Source: Pycnopodia helianthoides
Taxonomy: Eukaryota > Echinodermata > Asteroidea > Forcipulatida > Asteriidae
Length of the DNA: 64,000 nt
Assembly (NCBI GenBank): GCA_032158295.1
Contig: CM063247.1
Location: 20,795,366-20,859,365 of the forward strand
Direction: 5' to 3'
The notes below the pieces were generated by a model, which saw only the letters and a list, made by a program, of their open reading frames with translations, was not told the origin of the DNA and did not search any database. Below are positions 57,763 through 64,000 of the stretch, piece by piece. The position numbers and the translations under genes are program-made. The first letter of the stretch is position 1. Each line of letters begins with the position of its first letter.

Positions 57763-57915
57763 ACTGATTTGGGCTTTCGACCCAAATCAACTGTTACCAG
57801 GGGCACATTGCCACCTACTCCTGGGGCTGAAACAGGGTTACCCCCCTTCATAGTTTGTAAGGATTGTAGGCTTGGGTATCATCCACCAGGAGCCTGGCTG
57901 GTAGAGCAGAATGCA
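57761..57915 (+). repeat. Interspersed repeat, family R1 (copy 2)
   Basis: Copy of 53361-53515 (ACTGATTTGGGCTTTCGACC through GGAGCCTGGCTGGTAGAGCA). It touches MITE M1 copy 2 on its left. Confidence 0.65.
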
Positions 57916-59599
57916 CTACCTTCCTGCTTGCCAACATGCAACATTATTGTCATTGATCACAGAAAATGTTTCAAATTCCAAAGATTTCCATAATGAAAGT
58001 TCAGATCAGAAAGTTTATTATTTTGAAGAAGGCAAGGCCACTTTCTGTAAGAGTACTGTTCTTCCTTTAGCTAATCGGAATGATGACATTTTTACGAGGT
58101 ACCACATCCAAGACCATGACAACAGAAGAAATGCCCTTGTGAAGTTCTGAATTTACAAAGGGCTGAGGTACTTTTTAGAAACTGTATTTAGAACAAATGT
58201 AGACATGACCAATTCATCCTAAAATGAACTGCATCGTACTGTACAGTAGGTTTGAGGAAATCAAATGATAGCCGATTACTACATGCATTGTTTCTTACAC
58301 TAACCAGGGCTCACCCTCAAGCCCAGCGTACATTGTCTAGTAAAAACTGTTAAGGGCTAGTAAGCACCATTTATAAACTTGTTCTGTTGGTTACTAAAAC
58401 CTCTACAGCCTACTTGTTTAAAATGCTCATATTTCTTCCTTTTCAGATGTGAATAATACATTTAAAAAAATGTGTTGACATATTTTTGAGTGTGTGATTG
58501 TATAGTTTCATTTGACCTTTAAACTGGTTGTGATGCTACCACACATCAGAAAGATACATTTGTGACACTGTAAATGTGTACATGTTTCAAATTTGTGCTA
58601 CTAAAACTTCCTGGGGGCAAGTAAAATGCACAGTTTATTAGGCTGGTGGGCTACTTTACAAAAAAAAAATAGCATAAGGCCTGCTGATAGATTCTCTTGG
58701 CCATCCCTAGCCCATCTATTTTTAATCTACCCTTTTCTTAATTGTACCTTTGTGGGTCTCTTCTCAAATACTTTTAACTTGTTTTAAACCAATGCCAGGA
58801 CCAGGGTAACTGTTGCCTCACTGCCTCCCTGACCTGCATACATTCTAGGTCTGTTCATGAATCTATTTCTGTATCTTACCTTGGTTATCTTGTATCAAAG
58901 AAGCCCAGCCCGCCCACTATATTTTTGTCATACTGTTGTAGAGTCATTTACATGCTTAAGTCTGAAGCAATGAAAGCCTTTTTTTAAATCCAAAAATACT
59001 TGATTTAAAATGGTTGTTGCAGGAGACATTTCATAAGGGAAGTACTTATGATTTTGTTTCCCTAAAGCAGGCCTGGCAATGCTTTTAAGGGCAAGGCCAA
59101 CCTTGTTCTCACCATGCCATTTTCCCTCCCAGAATACCTTGGTTGATTATAATCTCTGTAAGTGTAGCTTTGAAATATCCATTAGTGGATATTTTAATTA
59201 GTCCTGGGGTTGGTCCACTGTACGCGTGCGCTCAAAATGCTAGCCCGCAAACATAGAGCAATTGGTCTCCTCACAATCTTCTTTGACCTTGTGGCATGTC
59301 TAACTGTATATTGTTTAAGGTGACCGTGTAAAAACTTGATTTGAAGTGGACTGCCTCAAAATACTTACATTTTGACAGGTGTGCATACTAAGCGCGCTAC
59401 AAGCGCTCAACAGTTTTTAACAAGGGTGCGGGCAAAGCAGTCACTTTTGGGAGCCAGTCATCATTGTTTTTCAGTGCTTCCCTACCAGAGGTTAGTGTTG
59501 AGAATTATTGATACGGCGCACTTCCTGTGGTAGCGTGGCTGGGGCAAGGCGGTCTTCCTTTGTTAAAGGCAACTCAGGGATAAAAATCTAAGACTCTAC

Positions 59600-59683
59600 T
59601 GTAACATTTCAAGGGGCATGGAGGCAATGACCAAGGGGCACCAAGGCAATTGCCTCCATTGCCTCCATGAAGAATCAGGCCTG
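59600..59683. mobile_element. MITE, family M5 (partial copy 3)
   Basis: Ends CAGGCCTG at 59676-59683 with GAGGCAATGACCAAGGGGCA and GGCAATTGCCTCCATTGCC inside. A possible left end CAGGCCTG lies at 59068, which would make a 616-bp element. Confidence 0.5.
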
Positions 59684-59777
59684 CTATAGTCTATAGACTT
59701 ACAAAGAATGGACAGTATGGGTACTAACATTGACAGCATCTTGTAATACTGGTCTCTTCTTGTGTGCTTTCTTTCAG

Positions 59778-59872
59778 GCTTTTGGGAACGCCAAGACGGT
59801 TGTGAACAACAACAGCAGCCGCTTCGGCAAGTTCATCCAGATAAACTACAGGGAGAATGGAACTGTTCATGG
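59778..59872 (+). CDS. MYO9: Myosin IX, second coding exon (switch I region of motor)
   Basis: Starts in phase 0 after CTTTCTTTCAG and continues the previous exon directly (VLE | AFGNAKT). It reads [20 protein letters not shown], then [10 protein letters not shown], the switch I loop that coordinates nucleotide magnesium in myosins (NxNSSRFGK). Position 2 after NAKT is V where vertebrate MYO9 has A or another residue; the Asn-Ser-Ser-Arg-Phe-Gly core is intact. Donor GG|GTACGT at 59873 leaves phase 2. The remaining motor, IQ motifs, C1 and RhoGAP domains lie beyond 64000. Confidence 0.95.
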
Positions 59873-59914
59873 GTACGTTGGGTTCTTAAATATCCCTCAA
59901 GTTGTATTCCCTCT

Positions 59915-60160
59915 GTTATGATAATAAATAGGACATTTATAAAGCACCTTTTACAGAAAAGGAAAACTGGAAAAGGAAAGCAGAGAAAAACCGAAAGGGG
60001 AGGACGGCAGACAGGAGTAACCCAGATAACATGCGAATAGAGAAAAGATGGGTCTTGAGGGCCCTTTTTAAAGGGAGTGAGACCAGTAGAATTTCCAACT
60101 GTAGTAGGAAGTTTGTTCCATAGCCAAAGGGTAGAGATGGAAAAAAACCTGTTCACTAGC
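59915..60160 (-). pseudogene. LINE 3' end, reverse transcriptase tail remnant
   Basis: The minus-strand frame reads WLWNKLPTTVGNSTGLTPFK and a changed LKT-like segment, the LWN.LP ... FK tail of LINE reverse transcriptases. It ends on the left in TTTATAAATGTCCTATTTAT, a typical LINE terminal sequence. It lies in Myo9 intron 3, antisense, ~45 bp after exon 2. Confidence 0.5.
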
Positions 60161-60658
60161 CTCGAATACGAGATCGCCAGTGTGGGAGTTGTTCTTGATG
60201 GTCAAAAGCAGTCATGCGTTGTCTTTTCAAAGATTTTTTTCCCTCCCAGTGGTTCTCTCATTACCTTGGTCTTTTTTGATGACAGCAATATTACATTGAC
60301 GTGGTTAATGTACATGTAAATGATATGTTTTCAATAACAAATATACGTACTCTTTTTACAAATTATTGGTAAATGCCAAGTCTTGTTTACTTTAATAGCT
60401 TGCATTCACAGGAAAATGGAAAACAGTCATAACTGCCAAGAGCAAACATGAAAACAAAACTTCCTGAATTGATAAAAAATGTTAACAAGTTTCTTGTGTA
60501 CACAATGTACTATGCGTACAAAGTTCCTGTTAAAAACTATAGGCTGGATGGGAATGAATATTACTCTTTCGAAAACCATGTATTATTCCTTTAACATAAT
60601 ACTTTCCCATACAACTTAATTAAAAGCTCTTTTTTATATTATGTACCATGCAACCACA

Positions 60659-60891
60659 GGCCTGGACCCAATTTCACAGAGCTGCTTAAGCACAAAAAGT
60701 AGCTAAGCACACACACAAAATTGCTTACTAGAATAAGGCTACCACTGTACCAGCCAAAATACCAATCCACATGTACATGTATAATCTGTGACTGTTATTC
60801 TGCTCATTTTTGCTTAGCAGAAATTAGTTGCACTCTTTGCTGCTAATAACACATGTACATTGTAAGCAGCTCTATGAAACTGGGCCCTGGG
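60659..60891. mobile_element. MITE, family M6 (full copy)
   Basis: Inverted ends: CCTGGACCCAATTTCACAGA and the complement of TCTATGAAACTGGGCCCTGG; interior GCTTAGCA/TGCTTAAGC repeats. Partial relatives follow at 60885-61080 and 61606-61814. Confidence 0.7.
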
Positions 60892-61080
60892 CTTAATTTC
60901 TTAGAGCTGCTTAAATTAAGCACAAAAGTGCTTATGTAGCTAATAAGCTAAGCGTAACAAAATCGCACTCGCCAGAATAAGGTAACCAGCCAAAATACAT
61001 TGTCACATGTACCGTATGTGCAGGTGCTGATGTGACTGGCATCTTGGCTATTTTTTGCTTTGCAGATCACCTTCAACGAA
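60885..61080. mobile_element. MITE, family M6 (partial copy)
   Basis: Begins GGCTTAATTTCTTAGAGCTG and shares ACCAGCCAAAATAC with the full copy. Its right end is missing. Confidence 0.55.
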
Positions 61081-61405
61081 ATTAATTATTAATTTGTTGG
61101 TTATAGAAAGGTAAACAAGTGGGTAATGTTAACATTTTTAACTCAATACAAATTGTTTCATAATGTGGAAAAAACTAGCCTACACATTTGGATCAGTGTC
61201 ACGCTGAGTTTCACGAAAGCCAATGAGCGCCTAGGAATCAAAACAGCACAGTAACAACACAGACTCAATCCAATCAAGACAATTGAAAATGCATAGTGAC
61301 GAAGATTTAACAACCTCCACCTAGTCCGCAGTGTGAAGTAATGGTTTACACTGGTTTACTGAGGCACTGGTACTTCAGTGTTGATTTCATGTTGCGTTTT
61401 AATAG

Positions 61406-61470
61406 GTCTGTGCTGGGAACCATGCAGAATGCCACCAACCGCAGGAAGAAACGAAAAGAAAGTGGGGGCT
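61406..61470 (+). other. Possible small terminal exon, unrecognised
   Basis: Acceptor TTTTAATAG precedes SVLGTMQNATNRRKKRKESG and a TAG stop in one frame. The basic end looks protein-like, but it does not continue the Myo9 motor. Could be an alternative terminal exon or chance. Confidence 0.2.
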
Positions 61471-61605
61471 AGTTTTTCCGATCAAATTTCAACAGGGAGA
61501 AAAACTTCACACCTATAAGTATGAACAAAATTAATAGTAACTAAACACAAAATAAACAAGGATGAATAGTCATTAGTTTGAGTGATTTTGTTCATGTTGA
61601 TCTTT

Positions 61606-61814
61606 AGGCAATATTTTCTGCTGAAACAACTGTATGTGCACAGTGCCCAATTTAAACGCAAAACAATTTTGCTTACCACTAAAAAGTTACCAGCCAAATT
61701 ACTATGTTGTAGGTACCATTTGTTGCTTGTTTCTCACTTGTTTTTGCTGAGAAGAAAACTGTTGAGGAAAATGTCTGCTTTATAATTATAGCAGCAATAT
61801 GAAATTGGGCCCAG
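61606..61814. mobile_element. MITE, family M6 (partial copy, right end)
   Basis: Shares TTACCAGCCAAATTAC and ends ATGAAATTGGGCCCAGG, the M6 right end. Confidence 0.55.
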
Positions 61815-62304
61815 GTCAAATAGCAATCCCCACTTTGACCCATATGTCACCCTTTTTGGGTAACTGCCAGCTGACCTTGGTCAAGTCATTAACTCCATAA
61901 CCAGACCCCTATCAGATCCAACATACTCCTCTTGGTCTGGTCATGGACTCCATGGTCTGGTTCAGTAACTCAACTCGCATGACCTGTGTGACTGTGGTCC
62001 GTAGACAAGCAATGCACTGTATACATTGTGGGGCTCTCCACAGAAGACAAATTATGCATGATAAATAAATATTGACAGATATATAGGAAAACAAGATGAC
62101 AATGGTGACTTGTAGGGGAGATATATAGCAAAACAAACAGCCACAGACAGGCGTAACAATGGGATATGGGGATAGGGAAAAAAACTCCTTCTTTTACCAA
62201 ATGATACCAGTGTTTGATAAACAATAGGGCTACTGTAATTTATTATGGCTGGGTGATCATGCCTTGAGTACATTTACTATGGAAGGGTAGGCGTGCTGGC
62301 ACAG

Positions 62305-62370
62305 AATTGAACAACAGGGTGTTCAGAATTGAACAACAGGGTGTTCAGAATTGAACAACAGGGTGTTCAT
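62305..62370. repeat. 22-bp tandem repeat (3 copies)
   Basis: Units CAGAATTGAACAACAGGGTG + TT, three in tandem. Confidence 0.9.
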
Positions 62371-62425
62371 GTTCATTTCTATTCAATACTGACATTTATT
62401 TCAACGTTCAATTCAGTATATAACT

Positions 62426-62474
62426 ATAAATAGCATAAAAAGGATAGCATAAAAAGGATAGCATAAAAAGGAAG
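62426..62474. repeat. 14-bp tandem repeat (3 copies)
   Basis: Units TAGCATAAAAAGGA repeated three times. Confidence 0.9.
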
Positions 62475-63176
62475 TGAACGTACAGGTATGTCATGGAGGT
62501 AGAACTCCCTCCATGGTTACACGTACATGTTTGGACATGAGAATAAACAAATAAATTTACTTTTAGTTTAACAGTTTTGTGATGATCATTCATGAGGTCT
62601 TTTTGTAGGGAATTGGCAACACAAAATGTCCGTTTCAACGTAGATATTTTATCATGTTTGATGTACATTGTGTACACTGTTTCTCATTTATTGCAATAAT
62701 TTTACTAGCTGTTATTTGAATTCTCAACATTTTCTAATCTTATGTTACTTTTTAAAAGAAGGAATTTGACTAGAATGCCAAGCAAGCCATGAACATCCAG
62801 AAAGACCAGCTTTTAATCACTGTGTATTGTAGATCATGGTTCTCTCTGCATTGGCAATTGCTCAACAAGGCTCTCAAATATTAACCAAATTATTGCCACT
62901 ATCTGTTCACCCGCTGAGGTTATTTTTTTCTTTCTCTCTCTTTTTTTTTCAAAGAAACGAAGCCCACATGTATTGTTCCTGGGTGTACAGTTTGTTTTCA
63001 TTTTTTAAAGTCTGCCATTGCCTGAGTCATTGAGCAAATTTGCAGAGGTGGTGGTTTTGATTAACAAAGAGGGAGTGAACAGAGGAGGGAGGGAGGGATC
63101 GTGTGGTTTTGTTCTATTATCTAGAAATTCACACAATTTTTCACCAATTGCTCAAGGTCATTGTCAAACGTATAGG

Positions 63177-63613
63177 GTAAACTGGGGTAAAAACGCCCAT
63201 GGGGTAAAAACGCCCACTTGACTTGTTTCCATTGCTAGTAAAAAAAGACACATAGAATTACTAAATGAAATATATTTCTAATAGGTACTATGCATGGCAA
63301 AAAACATGAGAAGAATAATTAAACTCATTAACATATTTTAAGGGTGCATAGGTGCTGTTAAAAAAAATTCGGAAAAAAAAGTTTTGAAAAATGACTGTCG
63401 AAGGTTTAACGTATTTCACTTAAAATAAAATAAAAACAGCACATTGTTTTATTTTTTTTATTATTCTTTAGTTGATATTTGTTAAGATGGGTTAACTACA
63501 CAATAATAAATGATCAGAATATTAAAATCAATTTTAAAATTTGCTTAACATTGTTTTGTAAGTGGGCGTTTTTACCCCAGGATAAATCAAGTACCTCGGG
63601 GTAAAAACGCCCA
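63177..63613. mobile_element. Element bounded by GGGGTAAAAACGCCCA repeats
   Basis: Two direct GGGGTAAAAACGCCCA copies at 63184-63216 are answered by an inverted copy (GGGCGTTTTTACCCC, 63565-63579) and another direct copy at 63598-63613. The AT-rich interior is non-coding. Likely a MITE with compound ends. Confidence 0.6.
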
Positions 63614-64000
63614 GTAGCATCCTTAACATCGAACTCCATTAAAGCCTCATTAATCTTCAAAAAAACCTCAATGTTAGTAACTAACAGCCATATTTTAAAT
63701 TTATATTCACTATATTAGAAGCCTATTATATATAAAACTGTGTATTTCTTATATTTTTTTATTCAGGTTTGATCAATTAGGTTAAGGTTCAATTAAAATT
63801 TGCAAAGTTTATTGTGACGTATTTGATTTTTTTCACAAATAACTTTCCTTCATGCTAAGTACCACTGCAAACGGCATTAAAAGATTATGTTGAATGATTG
63901 GGCCTAAATATTATAACTTCATGAATAGGACTATTTCTGCCATGATTTCACAGGGCATTAAGGCACTAGGTAACAACAGAGAAACTGTTGATAAAGTGCA

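Larger units (their letters stand above)
45545..59777 (+). other. MYO9: Myo9 intron 2 (14.2 kb, contains assembly gap)
   Basis: Bounded by GTAAGA at 45545 and the acceptor CTTTCTTTCAG at 59777, between two Myo9 coding exons in matching phase 0. It carries the repeats listed separately and a 100-N gap. I found no other coding exon inside it. Confidence 0.85.
59873..64000 (+). other. MYO9: Start of Myo9 intron 3
   Basis: No further Myo9 motor exon was found up to the window end. The interval is filled with LINE, MITE and short tandem repeats listed separately. Confidence 0.7.

Noticed and set aside
1..64000. CRISPR arrays, bacterial operons or rRNA genes
   Set aside because: Introns, SINEs and animal myosin show a eukaryotic nuclear sequence. 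No spaced identical repeats of CRISPR form and no rRNA sequence were seen.

Overview
The window looks like nuclear DNA from an animal with long introns, low gene density and very high repeat content. It holds one gene that can be recognised securely, the 5' part of a class IX myosin (Myo9) on the + strand. The remaining sequence is AT-rich and full of miniature inverted-repeat elements, tRNA-derived SINEs, LINE 3' ends and satellites. That mix points to a marine deuterostome, most likely an echinoderm. The species assignment is inference from element style and Myo9 divergence, not from a search.

Layout. 1-1.4 kb: AT-rich flank with a degenerate telomere-like stretch. 1.4-6.2 kb: a probable multi-exon + strand transcription unit (array 1) built from repeatedly duplicated 60-125 nt exons, with a conserved intronic element and a LINE reverse-transcriptase remnant inside it. 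7.6-9 kb: inverted-repeat elements, one inserted in a tandem duplication. 9.4-11.5 kb: a C-rich minisatellite with higher-order structure. 11.7-14.7 kb: tRNA-like repeats, two MITEs and a tRNA-Leu-derived SINE. 14.7-16.9 kb: three copies of a 727-bp satellite. 17.7-18.4 kb: a possible broken coding stretch and a 20-bp minisatellite. 19.0-25.6 kb: a complex tandem array (array 2) of exon-like modules. One of these, read on the minus strand, is related to the exons of array 1 and has older diverged copies at 26.2, 26.5 and 27.6 kb. 27.7-28.5 kb: a tandemly repeated SINE. 29.3-29.5 kb: an unrecognised minus-strand candidate exon. 31-37.6 kb: diverged tandem repeats, a minisatellite that grew from a retrotransposon reverse-transcriptase tail, a Harbinger-like element with transposase traces, and clusters of TGACGTCA-type palindromes. 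38.2-41.2 kb: CpG-richer segments that look like promoters.

From about 41.2 kb to the end the window is Myo9: a probable 5' non-coding exon (ends 41249), a large coding exon (44709-45544) with the RA-like N-terminal region and the start of the motor through the P-loop, and a second coding exon (59778-59872) with the switch I region. The rest of the motor lies beyond the window. The first coding exon carries a one-base frameshift in this assembly, 100 Ns follow in the next intron, and the sequence just after the gap looks unpolished.

The candidates for something undescribed are the two related exon arrays on opposite strands (1.4-6.2 kb and 19-27.6 kb). Their coding status cannot be settled from the sequence alone.
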